NCBI GenBank assembly: GCA_004380135.1 | Contig: QXCR01000089.1 | Location: 62,001 to 126,000, forward strand | Reading direction: 5' to 3' | DNA: 64,000 bases | DNA from: Stemphylium vesicarium | Taxonomy: Eukaryota > Ascomycota > Dothideomycetes > Pleosporales > Pleosporaceae | Shown here: positions 34,682 to 46,499 of the stretch, one piece after another | Position numbering within the stretch: the stretch's first letter is position 1 | Layout: the number at the start of each line of letters is the position of its first letter | The notes under the pieces: generated by a model | The model's input: the letters and a program-made list of their open reading frames with translations, nothing else | Told to the model about the DNA's origin: nothing | Database searches by the model: none | Made by a program: the position numbers and the translations under genes

Positions 34682-36076
34682 ATGAACTTCATCCGCTCCA
34701 AACGTGCGAGCTCGCACTACCCCATCGAAGATGACCGGCCAGCGAAGCGCATCTCGACGCCTGCTGGTCAGCGTCTCTCTATAATCCTCGAGAACAACAA
34801 ACGCTCCAAGTCTCCGGGAAGTAACGCGAAGATCAACGTCACCACCGAAAGTACATTCTGCAACGACCCGTCGCACCAACATGTTGGACCAGTACAACAC
34901 GGACACAAGAGCGAAAAGAAGGCGGGTGGCATCTTGTCGGCATTGACTGGTGGCAGATTGAACACGCCGAGAGAAAGCAGCGAGGAACACATGCACAATC
35001 ACAGCAACCTCAGCGTTAGTGTTTGGAGCGATAGGGAGGATGAGAAGTTTGGGCACATAAGACAGAGGAGAAGACAACGAGGCATATTTGCCTGGGGATG
35101 GAAGAAAATTGCGCTGGTCGCCGCCATCATCATAGCCCTGATCGTGGCGTTGGCTGTCGGCTTAGCGGTAGGGCTGAAGAAGAACTCTAGGTAAGCCACC
35201 ACAATCTTTGTGTGGAAGAGGAAACATGGTGCTAACGCGTTGTGCAGCAGTTCTTCGGAGAATTCTGATGATTCTAGATCAGGCGGCAGCGAATCCAGCA
35301 GCAGCAACCATAATAACAACAACAGCAACCACAACAATAACAGCAACAACGAAAATAACGACTCCAACTCCCCAACAGCGACCGGGGGATCTTCTTCTCA
35401 AGCTTCCGCCGTCGCATCCTCCGTCCCCTCCAACTTCCCCGTCGGAACCTACTCGCTCGTCGTTTTCCTCGATACCGTCACACCCGAATGCACCGCCGAG
35501 ACCGACACATGGACATGCGCGCCCAACACAAACTACTACGACGACCCACAAAAGGCTCTTACCATATTGAACTGGGAAATCAGCGGTTCGTCAGGCTCCT
35601 ACAAGATCTCGTCCGGGGGACACGACGATACTTTCGACACAACATTCCAGAACGAGAATCTCGAATTGCTAGACAAGGGTGAGGACACAGAGCGCTACCG
35701 GTTCCAAATCTCGCGGTCAAAGACTGTCAACGTGACTGGAACTCTTGGGGGTGACAAGGGTGACTTTGAGTGCGGCTATGGCGCGACGAACATGCAGGGA
35801 TTTCTGTACACTAAAATGAAGCGTACCTATCCCGATCAGACGATCGCCGTGGGGGATGTGCCAAACCCTGAATGGCCATTCGGTAAGCCAGTCCCATCTC
35901 TTAACTTCAGAAATCACATGCTAACAAAGAACGCAGCTGTGCGTGTTGAACAAGCCGTAGCCGGTGGTCAAGGTGTACCCTCCTGCACGAGTTCATCAGG
36001 CGACGACGTCCGCCTCAAGGCTCAAGACGCAAGCACGTTATGTTCCTGTCTCTACAAGAACTGGACACCCCAGTAG
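34682..36076 (+). CDS. Single-pass membrane protein with extracytoplasmic domain
   Basis: Three exons: 34682-35190, 35248-35882 and 35937-36076; 427 residues. The N-terminal 140 residues are polar and basic (RQRRRQRG just before the membrane), then one helix KIALVAAIIIALIVALAVGL at about 143-165. Topology is therefore likely type II with the C terminus outside. After it comes a Ser/Asn/His low-complexity stalk (about residues 172-215), then a compact domain FPVGTYSLVVFLDTVTPECT ... TWTCAPNTNYY with paired Cys, ending CSCLYKNWTPQ. This domain resembles an uncharacterised fungal family; no enzyme motif is seen. Intron 1 has a NAGNAG acceptor (35247 or 35250). Intron 2 (54 nt, GTAAGC, branch GCTAAC, ACGCAG) is a multiple of three without a stop, so retention would insert 18 residues. 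Confidence 0.82.
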
Positions 36077-36814
36077 TAGCGATACAGCAATCAAAAACAA
36101 ATTCCTTTGTACAAATTTTTTCTTTCAATCTAGCGTTTTCCTTGCATCATTGGTTTATTGTATCTTATTCATTTAGCCCAGGCGTAGCATAGCATAGCGA
36201 GTACTTGTTTGTACCAAGGTTCAATGATGGTGTTTAGATATCGGTTCTACTAGGTATAGAATATGTCTACCGCACTTGTCGTTCAGTCATCTGAGGACGT
36301 CTTTCCCTAGTCCTCTCGAAAAAACGCTTTACCTTTACCTACATTCTTGTGTCCTATGCGCTACACTCACACGAAGCCGAGTTTTTTTTTCTCTATCAGT
36401 GACTTTAATACCGCATCAACAGGCTTCACAACGCAATAGAGTTGCAATAGTTTTAGAAAGTAATTATCTGGCGTGCGTGCGGGTCCTAACTTAGGGCAAC
36501 ACTTTCACTATGTAAGGGCTGTTCCCAAGCACGTGATTTCACAATATGCGGCTGTATATATATTGGGTGGTCACTCGTCGAAACAGCGACCGGTTGGGTG
36601 GGTGGGTAGGATTTAAGAAAGTAACAAAGGCGCTATACCTGACAACAGAGATAAAATTGTTAAGTAATGTAACACAGTAGATGCCTGCAGGCTATAAAGC
36701 TAACTCTAACGAATCGCAATTGAACTGGTTCGAAAGATGAGATTGCCGCAACGTGGACCGGGGAAATAGAGTTTTCAGTTCTTTTATCATTCTCGCGCAA
36801 ACAAACACAAAGCC
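36077..36814. other. Intergenic
   Basis: 3' flank of the membrane protein gene (plus) meeting the 3' end of the minus-strand pseudogene pair. No gene is supportable. Confidence 0.5.
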
Positions 36815-38844
36815 TCATTCTTCGTCCACGATGAGCACGTCCACTGCAGCATCGTCTGGATGACGGCGCTCTCTGATGAGATTTCTTTTCTTTTCTTGTG
36901 ATGTTTGCCCAGAAATGCCGCCGTGCCATGAAGTCAGGCATAGTACTCGAAGAAGCGATCAAGCGACATGGAGATGCCGCAACATGGGCCCTCATTCGGA
37001 TGTACCGTTTTTCGTTCCACATGTGATACGACTGTCCGTTCTGCAACGTCCAAGTGCCCGATTGGGGCTCTTTTTCCACTTGTGTTCGATAACGAGTGAC
37101 TGCTGTCCCTAGGCATTTTGGAGTCAACTTCCACGCTTGTTCCTGCTGCTGACATGAACTTCTTTCACACAACACACACGTCTTCGTCATGTAAGCGAAC
37201 GTGACGCCCTCCTCAAAATCTGCTAGCGTTTTGGCCCAAAGGTGTTTGTCTTTACAGGAGACTTTGATTCCACGCCCGAAGTCGCCTTCTTTTGGCCACG
37301 CGATGTGAATGTTCGTCCGTTCTCGGCTTAGTTCAGCTGACTCCAGAATCTTCAAAATTCTATGGGCGAATTAGAGTAGGGTATCGCAGTCCGCGGGTGA
37401 GCGGTGTCGCAGCTCGAATAACCACACGCGAACATCTTTTCTGCGTAGACCACTCGCGATGTCGTATTTGTCGTTCCAATAATTCCACTGAGTGGTGCCC
37501 ATATACGTTATGCAAAAACTTCGGCATCAGATCGATGAGAAGTTCCTGTAGTGGTATTCTACTGGCTACACCAGTACAGCGACTGACTTGAACGCCCACA
37601 TAACACCCGAGGAACTCCATCATATCATGATGATCTTGGCGAATCTGATGCTCCTCCAGGAACTTTGCTGGAATCTTGCTCCATACTTGAATAGCTTGCA
37701 GTGCAGCATGGTCTGGACCAACCTGCAGTCCCAGTTGTCTTTGGTTCACACACCATCGCTCGGGTTAAACTGCCAGATATACTAGAGAGCATGATGCTCT
37801 CCATGTCTGCCAGAGGAATGAGCACTGTGTCAGATTCTCGGTGACCGACGCGCCTACCGTAATCTTGCTCTGGCAATCGAGGTATGTTTGGGGAAGTTCA
37901 CTTGGGTCGGATCCAGCTTCCCAATGGAGTAGACTGCCAGCTTCGTCTTTGAGATATATGATGCCACCTCCGATGCAAATAGCTCTTAGTATTGATTCAT
38001 CGTGTTCGGATGGAACCAGCTGCCCCGGCCCCCAAGTGTACAAGATGTCGTGCGGCGTCGCTTGTACGTGATATCTGCTATCATCAGCAAAATGATCATT
38101 GACTCCAAGTTGTAAGAGTATAGTGACAGTCTTTTCCGATGGGGTCTCGCGGATGATGTCACTATTTGACATATTGAACGTGATCAGGAGTCCTCCAGCC
38201 AATTTGACCCAGATAGGTGAGCTCCGAAAGTCTGACCACGATGTGAGGATGGAGATTCCATAAATTCTTAGTTAGTTCGCGATTTCCCAGTAATAGTGAC
38301 CACTCTTGTGAATGGTTGGTAAAAATCGACTCGATGGGACCTACGTACCCCTGGCAGAAAGACACAAGTCCGACACACAGAAACTGCGCAGCTAAACAGC
38401 ATATATGAAGAAAATCCTCATTTGTATCCGGATTATGTCCGAAAATTGGCCGTCCTTGGGGTAGAAGGGGTCGTTAAATCACAAAAGCAAATTCAAGCGG
38501 CTCCATCATATCGAGCATATCAGAAGAGACGCTTGGTGGCAGCCGGTCGCTTTGCAGAAACTTTTCAGACCTCGTTGCAGCCGAGAAATTACTGGAGATA
38601 GAGCTGGGACTCCGACACCCTGTGCACCTATTGCATAGGTTATGTATGAAGTTGTAAAATTATCCTCGAAGATGACTTGGCCGTTCCACTCGTGTAGAGA
38701 CCGAGAAGTGGGTGCGATCCCGCCGAGACCGCAAAGCTGCTGTATCATAGTCCTGACGTCATGCCGCTTTGATCTCCACGGAGAGCTTGGGAGAGCAGTG
38801 TCCAGGAAATCCTGGGAGGTCGTCGCCAGACTTTGTAAGTCCAT
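36815..38844 (-). pseudogene. Decayed member of an uncharacterised large fungal protein family (NLR companion)
   Basis: Pieces in order but several frames. EWNGQVIFEDNFTTSYITYA lies near 38680; FCQGYVGPIESIFTNHSQEW is at about 38300-38360. EHDESILRAICIGGGIIYLK then CQSKITVGASVTENLTQC fall at 37840-38010. FLGCYVGVQVSRCTGVASRI then PLQELLIDLMPKFL are at about 37520-37620, IAWPKEGDFGRGIKVSCKDK at about 37240-37300, and a frameshifted terminus DDAAVDVLIVDEE stops at 36815. The GVQVSxCTGxARRV-like and AWPK...RG..I blocks recur in a family I recall from Pleosporales with no known function. A TAA interrupts near 37765 and frames change near 38200 and 37355; the 38380-38510 stretch is degraded and pieces seem shortened. 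Same strand as, and in the same frame as the end of, the neighbouring NLR remnant, so the two could once have been one gene. Confidence 0.65.
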
Positions 38845-38856
38845 ATTCTGGATGAA

Positions 38857-41776
38857 CTAAACGCGTCGATCAGAGTAAATCCATGGAGCATCGTTCGCCT
38901 CCTCGAGAAGAAGCTCCGCAATATCGGACCAGTCATAGCTCACGTCGATGGGCTCATGCAACCATTCGTGTTCATCTCGAGCTACGTTATCGAGCTCGTG
39001 TTCCAGAAGGTTTCGTACGGTAGTAGAATCACGACGCTCCAACGCCTGTGCTAGAACTCTTTGTGTCCCGGATACGCTCCTGTTCTTTTGATCGGTCTCA
39101 TAATTGGTCAGCAGCCGCACCATCTTTTCAACCTTTTTTCTAACTGCCCGTTGTAGCACCATTTTTCCAGTGATATCCTGGGCATTCACATCAGCCCCTG
39201 ATTTCAATAGCAGCTGCACCATCCTCTCATCCCCTTCTATAGCTGCCCAGTGCAGAGCCATCTTCCCATCATCGTCCATCGACCAGACTTGCGATTTTCT
39301 TTCCATCAGCATCTTGAGTAGTTTCTCGTCTCTGCTCCATGCTAGCTGCATTAGTGGCGTACGGCGGTCTTTGTCCCTTTCATCCAAGCCAATCTTTCCA
39401 GTCTCGAGTAGTAGCACAAAAACACTCTCGTTGCCATGTCTGGCAGCCGATTGGAAACGCGTCGAGTAGTGCTTGTCGAGGGTGTTAAACTCAGCCGTGT
39501 GACCATTGATCAGTTTGGAAGATAGCTCGAAGATGGCGGTGTCCTGTCCTAACACGTAGAATACATGGACTTGCCAATATGTCTTTGCGTACGTGTAGAA
39601 TCTGAATGTGTGTTCCGGCTTGTAGTCGAAGGAGCTTCGCACTTCTGCGATAGCTTTGCTCTTGCCAGGTGCGCCTTGCCGTTTTGACATGGGAAAGTTT
39701 CCCACAACAAGGTCCGGATTGCTTAACGGATCAGCAGATTCCTGTAAAACCTTATCTAGTTCAGATTGTGCCACGATCGATTGAACCGTAGATCTCGGAA
39801 ACGTAGTCTGGAAGACACTATAGCCGAGGTAAGTAACAACGACATTCCCCAACATTCTTTGCGCATCTTCAAACGAAAAGCCCATATGCTTTACATCATC
39901 CATCCCATAGACGATGTACTGCTTGACGCTGTGATGCACGAATTGATATGCGAGCTCTTCTTCATCAACAGCAAGAAGACATCCGCAGCAAGCTAGTGCC
40001 GAGTCAATGTCGTTCAGGATTCTGGAAGGATCCAAGTTCGCATCTCCAGGGTAACGCTCAAGGCCTCCCGCAACTCTTCCCTCGTTAAGGGTCGGTAAGC
40101 TGCAAGGACAAGCTGCATTGTCTTTGCTTGGAGAGCTGGATCCGAGCTTCCCGAATTCCGTAAAATCCTAGCAAATGTCTCAGTAATATCTAGAGACAGG
40201 TCTGCCAGTGGTTTTCGAATAGCGGAATCAGGCATGCTGCATAAACATTGGATTTGAAGAGCCAACCAGAGAAACCTGCCCTGCGAGCCTCTTGACAGAG
40301 CTTCTCGAATATCCAATGCTAGAGTTGGGTCTTCGATCATCCAAGGTTCTTGGCGAATACAACGCTCAACCTCTGCGTTGATAAAATCATCGATGTCTGG
40401 GTTGGAATCTCGCATTGAGATGGTAGGAAAGATGTAGCGTAGTTCCCAAATTAACTGCGGGTCTTTGCGGGACGAAGCACAGACTAGGACCTTGAGCTTT
40501 TCTTGGATCTTCCGGACCTCTTGCGACAGCATCTCTCTCTACTCCTTCTCGCATTCATTCAGGCTATCAATCACGAAAAACACTTTGATATCCGGGGGAA
40601 AGCCTCATAATAGCGTTTCGCTCACTTCCTAGGTGTCGACTGTAATGCGAGTATCTTTGTAAGCCGAAGTAAGTGCGCCAAGATCAGGTACAGTACGCAA
40701 GAGCTGCCGTGCCAGTGAACCAATGATCGTTCGTGCCCGCAGAATTTCTGAGATGTCATGTTTGCAGAAGAAGTATGCTACTAAAGGTTGCCTTTTCTCG
40801 GTACGAAGATTAAGATCGTCCATAATGTTAGCTAGTAACACCAACTTTCCGGAGCCCGGTTGGCCTGTAAATAACAACATATGAGGATGCGAGCTATCTC
40901 TCCATTCTCGGTACTCTACGCATTGCGTATAAAAAGATGTGTTGCCAGCCTTTCTAATTTGCTTCCACACTACCTCATAATCATACGTTAAGCAGAAGTC
41001 GAGAAGTCGCATGTTGGTCATAAGTCTTTGCCAATGTGGCGTAGACTTCATCATTCCCCCGAACAAAGCACTCGTAGCAGGGCCTCCTAGAGCCTCAAGT
41101 ATGTCCACTATATGCTCCTGGATGGAATCTGTCCACTTATCAAGGTCCGCCTGGAATGACTTCAAGTGCGCAAACTGCTAGAGAGCCGGGCTCTGACCCA
41201 ACTTAAACAGGTGAAGACACAGGCCAGCCACCACCACGAAGTACTCAGAGAAGTGTGATTGTAGCCCCGAATGGGGATATAGCAGGGCAATCGTCTGGTA
41301 GCGTGGAGCAGAGCGACCGATCTCCATGAACAGCAGCGATAGCTTGTCGATGTGGGTGGTCGAAAGATTCACTATCGACTGAATTTTTGTCAATAACTGA
41401 GTACGGCAATGATGGAAAAGGAGTTACTGACCAACAGCGACATGTGCACCAATGACCAGATGCCACGCTCTAGCATATCTTGCTCTTTCCCGATTACAAT
41501 GGACCTAGCACAGCCATGAGCAGCAAACTGCTGAACTCCGTGAAGGAAGTTGGTAAAGGGGGGTGCACCGCTGAACTCCTTTGATGTGTGACGATTAATC
41601 TCAGCCGTCAGCTGCATGAAATCGCATGGGCTAGGTGGTATTGAGAGCGACTGCGATTTCAGCGCATGGAACGCTGACTTTTCCTCGTTTGAAAGGGCAG
41701 CTTCGAACTCGGAGACAGCCTTGGCGAGGCGGACCTCAGGCTTCAGGAGAGACGCTTTCGCCAGATCGCTGGACAT
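38857..41776 (-). pseudogene. NACHT-ankyrin NLR-like (STAND) gene, broken
   Basis: STAND-type ATPase of the fungal NLR repertoire, presumed nonself sensor. Exon 1 (41432-41776) starts MSSDLAKASLLKPEVRLAKA and is followed by a plausible 53-nt intron (41379-41431, GTCAGT...TTCAG). Then come IGRSAPRYQTIALLYPHSGL and a NACHT region with P-loop GQPGSGKLVLLANI, where the Walker A Ser/Thr after Lys is Leu, VAYFFCKHDISEILRARTII and the Walker B-like VFFVIDSLNECE. Winged-helix and degraded linker parts follow, then ankyrin repeats (RTPLMQLAWSRDEKLLKMLM, MALHWAAIEGDERMVQLLLK, SGADVNAQDITGK). Stops: TAG 41178, TAG 40629, TGA 40605, TAG 40539 and TAG 38857. A one-base frameshift lies at about 40050 (ACCCTGG where ACCCCTGG restores the expected frame). 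Confidence 0.9.
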
Positions 41777-43014
41777 GACTATTGCTGAGCAGTCGCGGTA
41801 TAGCGAATTGTACCGTGATTTTATACCAGCGTCCTTCAGTCAGACTTTTGGATGGAAATCGTCTTATCTGTGTGAGGAAGAGGTTGGTTGGGTCATTCTC
41901 GAGACTGCTTCACATGCACTAGGGTCGCCGGGGACTGGATTCGAAACAGCAGCCTAGAAGACAGTATCCGAGTGTTTAGACCGTAGTAGAAGCTACAAGC
42001 GATAAGTAGCAAAGTGAGAACCAGGAGGACAGAATGCCCATGATCAGGCTGAAAGACAATAGAAGTGCTGCGCAACAAGCTGAACGTGGCTGCGCTTGTC
42101 AGTCGCAACCTCGCTCGTACGTCGCGGCCGTGCCATCTTATTGGTGAGAGGTCTGAACACTCAGAATATGATCTGCATTAAATCACGGGACGAGTGGTGT
42201 ATATGTAGGCTCAGCGATCATCGCACAACCGGAAGTGCTGAGGCATGTTGTTGGTAGAATACTTGTGATGTCGTGGAATGCCCGTCTGTGCTGCCGCTCG
42301 TTTGCGGTCTGTGCTGGGTGACACCCTCGGCAATAAAGAACTCTCCCACCTCTGGACTTACAACATACGAAGTATATTGCATGGGCAACCTTGCAACAAT
42401 AGTGTCTCCTATCTGCCCCAAATGCTGAGTGGTATCCCCGTGCCTTCATGTTTGGAGAAGCGACGCAGCACAGTTCGCCTTGTCATGGCGTAGACGGTGC
42501 ATGCGCCGGCGATTTTTGGACTGACCTGTGCGGACAACATCACCTATGTCAAGAATATCATATTCGGAGTATCCTATTCATCTATACCCTTATTCAAAGG
42601 CGATACAGAAACAGGCGATGTCAACCAGTCGCCGTGTAGATATGAGTTGACCTAAGAATTTCTAGAAGAAACTGGTATTACGACCCTGTCAAGGAAGAAG
42701 ACAAACCTGAGACCGTGCCTGAACGGCCTTTATTATGCTCGTTGGCATCATACCCACGAAGCCAGCTTTGTCAATTTATTCATTATTCTCTCGAGAACAA
42801 ACATAACCTTCATTCCGGATGCAGCATTCCACGGCAATCGGCCGCATGCGGCTGTACAACCCCACGAACAAAGCCCTCAAACTGGACATATCAAAACCAC
42901 AAAGCGAGATATGCCACCTCGCTCAAGTACCTCCCACGGTTGACTTCCTCCCACAAGCTCGACTACAGCTTCATTACATCCATTCCTACCGCTGATATTT
43001 TTCCAACCCTCACA
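41777..43014. other. Divergent intergenic region
   Basis: Lies between the NLR remnant (minus) and the gene starting at 43015 (plus). The frame of the downstream gene is open upstream to 42715 but has no further conserved look. No other gene is supportable. Confidence 0.5.
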
Positions 43015-45324
43015 ATGAGCTTCCTCGCCAACATCTGGCCCTTCACGCCACCACCGCCCGCCACTCAAAAGCGTAAGCGCGGCCGCATAAGCGATTTCCG
43101 CAGCTCGGAGAAGCGGCGCTGTACGCTGCACAGTCCGAGCGAATACCAGAACGCAGCGTATGGCGGCAGCACCCTCGCGCTGATAGAGTCGGATGACGAT
43201 GTGGTGATCCCTAGTACGCGACATACGCCCGTACATGCACCCGTACCCGCACCCGAATCGATGCGGAAGAGGCTGGCAGCCAGCGGTACGCGGCTTCAAT
43301 CCAAGGGCGTGGGCTCGTCGCATCTGGTACCTGGGACGCCAGAAGCGGTGCGCATGGCTGCGAATTATAAGGTCAAAGCCAGGCAGCTCGAAGCGAAAGC
43401 TGAGAAAATTAAGGGGAAGAATGTGCAGCTTGCTGCTGAACCATCTTCCGTGTCTGCCACCCCAGATCCCGAAGAACGCGGCGCTGCTCCTCAACACATA
43501 CGCTGGGCCAACGACGACGTCGAAGATGCCAACGACCACATCAACCTCAACAACAGTAATAGCAAGGGGCCCCCAAAGCCCTCCGAGAAAGACCTCTGGG
43601 CCGAGCACACGCCCACAAACTGGCACAAAATCAACTCCGACGAAAGATGGGCATTGAAACCCAACCTCCGCGCCTACGAAGTCGGCAATGCCATCGAAAT
43701 CCGTAATGAAGTGCAGGAACCGGAGCATTCGTTCCGGGACACGGAGATCCGGGATGAGATATGGAGGGTGCAGGATCGGATGCAGAAGTTTGCTGTGGAG
43801 TTCTTTCCGGATTCTGACACCGACTTTGACGACGATGGTGACGCCGAGCTACCGGCATCTTTCTACGAACAACTCAGTCCAGAGACGGTCGAAGTGATTG
43901 ATTGCGTTGCCTCTGGTGGACCAGCGGGGGTGCGCGGATGGCACGAGATCTTCACGAACCCGGAGAAGAGACGCACGCTTGTTTGTGCAATTATCGGAAA
44001 TGTGGTCGTGGAGCAGGTGTTTCGGCATCGATGTTTTGGGGGGGATGAGGCGCAGATGGGGGTTTTGGCGGGGATCGAGAGGGAGATGAGGGATGAAGAA
44101 GGTATGTTGATGGAATACTTACACCCACCCACGTCTTTCATACATAGTGGATTTTGGTTTGGTGTGTGGAGGAGATGAACTGACGGTATAACAGGCTTCA
44201 AACGCACAACCGCTTACGCAGCCAAAATCCACGATTTCATCACCCACACCACCACCGACGGCAACGGCAACGACAGAACCACATACATCCTCCCGCCCAA
44301 CTTCCAAATTCACGTTAATACCGTAACCGCAGCACTAATTACACATCTCTCCCCTCTCCTCGCCCTCATCGCAGCGTCCCACGCAAACCCAATCCCCACC
44401 GTCTCAGCACTCTTCACACCCCTCCACAACCTCATTGCGCGCGCCGCCCTCCTAAGCCTCCACATGCACCTCGACCCGCACACAGTCTACCACTTCTCTC
44501 CCGCCTTCAAAGAACAAGCCTACACGCGCTTCATCATGGACGTTTCCAACGTGCGTCAAATGGCGCTGCAGAACCCGCTCGCATCGCCCGAGTCGCTAAC
44601 CCCCACCGAGCGTGCGCGCCGCGCTGCGCTCAGCGCTGAAGAACAGCGCAGGGCTGAACGCGATGTACCACTTACCCAAATCAGCATCATGAGCGGCGTC
44701 GTCGCGTATCGACCCGGTGGATGGGAAGCTGCCGCGCCTGCACATGCGCCAAGACATCATCGCGGCCAGAAGGGCAAGGGCCGCTGCAAGCCAGGCGCAG
44801 TTTTGTACGAAGACAAAGCCACCGCGAACAAGGGATTCAGAACAAAGTTTTTAGTCCCTGCTTGGGTATTTTGCCGCTGGGGAAGGACGTGCAGTGATAC
44901 CTTTGGTCTGACCGAGGCGGAAGCTAAGCGTATACATGGGGAGAAGTGGGATGGTGGGTTTGTGGGGTTTACGCAGGTGGAGGGGGTGTTTGATTGGCGT
45001 GGTGCGAAGCAGAATGCGAGGAGCGATGCGAGGAGCGATGTGAAGAGAGATGCGAAGAGAGATATAAAGGGCAGGGGTAAGGCGAACGCGGTGGTGCAAG
45101 TACATCCAGTTCCTACTGACGTCATGCCGGCGGAGGTCATTCCAACTTGCGAGGAAGATGAAGAAGATTGGGTTACGTTGGATTTAGATCCCGATCTCTC
45201 TGGTGCGGGGGCTTTGGAGACGGGGGAGCGGGGGCTGTTCGGTGAGGTAACCAGAGTCAAGGGGAAACAGAAGGCGAAGACGAAGACGAAAACTAAGGGT
45301 AAGACCAAGGGGAGGCGTGGGTAG
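43015..45324 (+). CDS. Large hypothetical protein with Lys-rich tail
   Basis: Exons 43015-44101 and 44195-45324 (93-nt intron, GTATGT...AACAG, joined through a Gly codon), 738 residues. Not recognised. The N terminus MSFLANIWPFTPPPPATQKR then KRGRISDFRSSEKRR is Pro-rich and basic, a possible nuclear signal. Residues 100-200 are charged and Ala-rich (helix VKARQLEAKAEKIKGKNVQL). The middle (ERWALKPNLRAYEVGNAIEI ... LSPETVEVID) and the part across the intron (FITHTTTDG ... LSLHMHLDPHTVYHFSPAFK) look folded. Near the C terminus is an imperfect RSDARSDVKRDAKRD repeat, then an acidic patch and a KAKTKTKTKGKTKGRRG tail. Start chosen at 43015 in a reasonable CACAATG context, although the frame is open 300 nt further up. 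Long antisense frames over it are shadows. Confidence 0.72.
45019..45066 (+). repeat. 12-nt imperfect tandem repeat in coding sequence
   Basis: About four imperfect 12-nt units of the GCGAGGAGCGAT / GCGAAGAGAGAT type encode RSDARSDVKRDAKRD in the gene at 43015-45324. Such units are prone to copy-number change. Confidence 0.7.
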
Positions 45325-46464
45325 AAGAAGGCGGCCACGCCGACGGATTCGGATCCTGATCGGTGATCAAGGTGAGAGGGAAAGTGTATAGCGTTGATTT
45401 TCCTTGGGTAACTTTGCTGTTTCTGCGTTGGAGTCGTTGGGGAAATGCTCTCAGTCTGTACAACCCATTTGCGTTTCAATGGTAGTGACGTGGCAAGAAA
45501 CAAAGCACATCGTGCTTAACTCAACTAGCACACATCTCAGCCTTTGCACACACCTCACCTTATGCGTCAAATCCCAGCCTTTCGGGCTCATCTACTTCTC
45601 CCGACCTACCTTTGTTTGTTTCCCCTCTTTACTTGTCGAACAATGGTGTATATTCGACAAGAGAAAGGTTTTTACACGCAATGGTTAATTGTTACCATTA
45701 CACAAACTAAAAAAATAAAATAAATTCGTCTTTGGAAGATCACACGTGATTAGCCAACTTACCAAACGAACGCCCATCTCAAAAGCTATCCAGTGTCGCG
45801 TCCAGAAACAAAGTTTGGGCAAAAAGAAAGGGGACTTGGCATACATGTTGTGTTGCCAAGGCAAGGTGAAGTTTTTGTTTATTCAAAACGCCCACGTGTC
45901 GATGGGGACGAGAGAGAAGAGTTTGAGACGTATTAACAACAAGACTTGACTTTAGTGCTTAAGAAGCCAAGCAAAAAAAAATTGGACTCTGGAAAGCTGA
46001 TTGTTGATATAGAGCATGGAAAGAGTAACTCGCAAACTAGGGCAGAAAGCGACGATATTTGACCCTTGATTATTGAGAAAACCTGCATTGACTGCAGATG
46101 AGACAAAGCGAAGAGGTGTGACAATCTCGTCTTGCGAGTCGAAGGCGGGAGAGGAAGGGGGGGAGGTTATATACAGACATCGGCACCCGAAATAGCCGTG
46201 GCGAATATCACGACTCCATTGCGTGACGAAATGCATCGGCGTTTGAGACGTTTCAAGAATAGTGGACAATAGATAACGATGAAGCCCAAAAAAAAATTGT
46301 GATCATCGGAACGATCGAGTATCGTGAGCGTTGATGATATACACAGTATCAAATATGTGCAATCATACCACCGGGTAAACATGTACCGGCCTGCTGTCTT
46401 GGGCTTGGGGGATCGTCAGACCTAGATTCAACAAACACCAGCCAGGAAGGTTGATGGCATGCTT

Positions 46465-46499
46465 ACCCGTCATCTTGCGGCTCCGCGAGGATGACGGGT
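46465..46499. repeat. Short inverted repeat (10-bp arms, 15-nt loop)
   Basis: ACCCGTCATC at 46465-46474 is the perfect reverse complement of GATGACGGGT at 46490-46499. The inner bases (GCGG against CGCG) can partly extend the hairpin. It is isolated, with no adjacent gene, so it could be chance, a hairpin, or a relic of a transposon end. Confidence 0.6.

Noticed and set aside
42877..43728. 283-codon minus-strand frame opposite the gene at 43015
   Set aside because: No motif; the plus-strand frame has a well-formed intron and continues in exon 2.
44757..45503. 248-codon minus-strand frame opposite the end of the same gene
   Set aside because: Phe/Val/Ser-rich mirror of the Lys-rich plus-strand tail.
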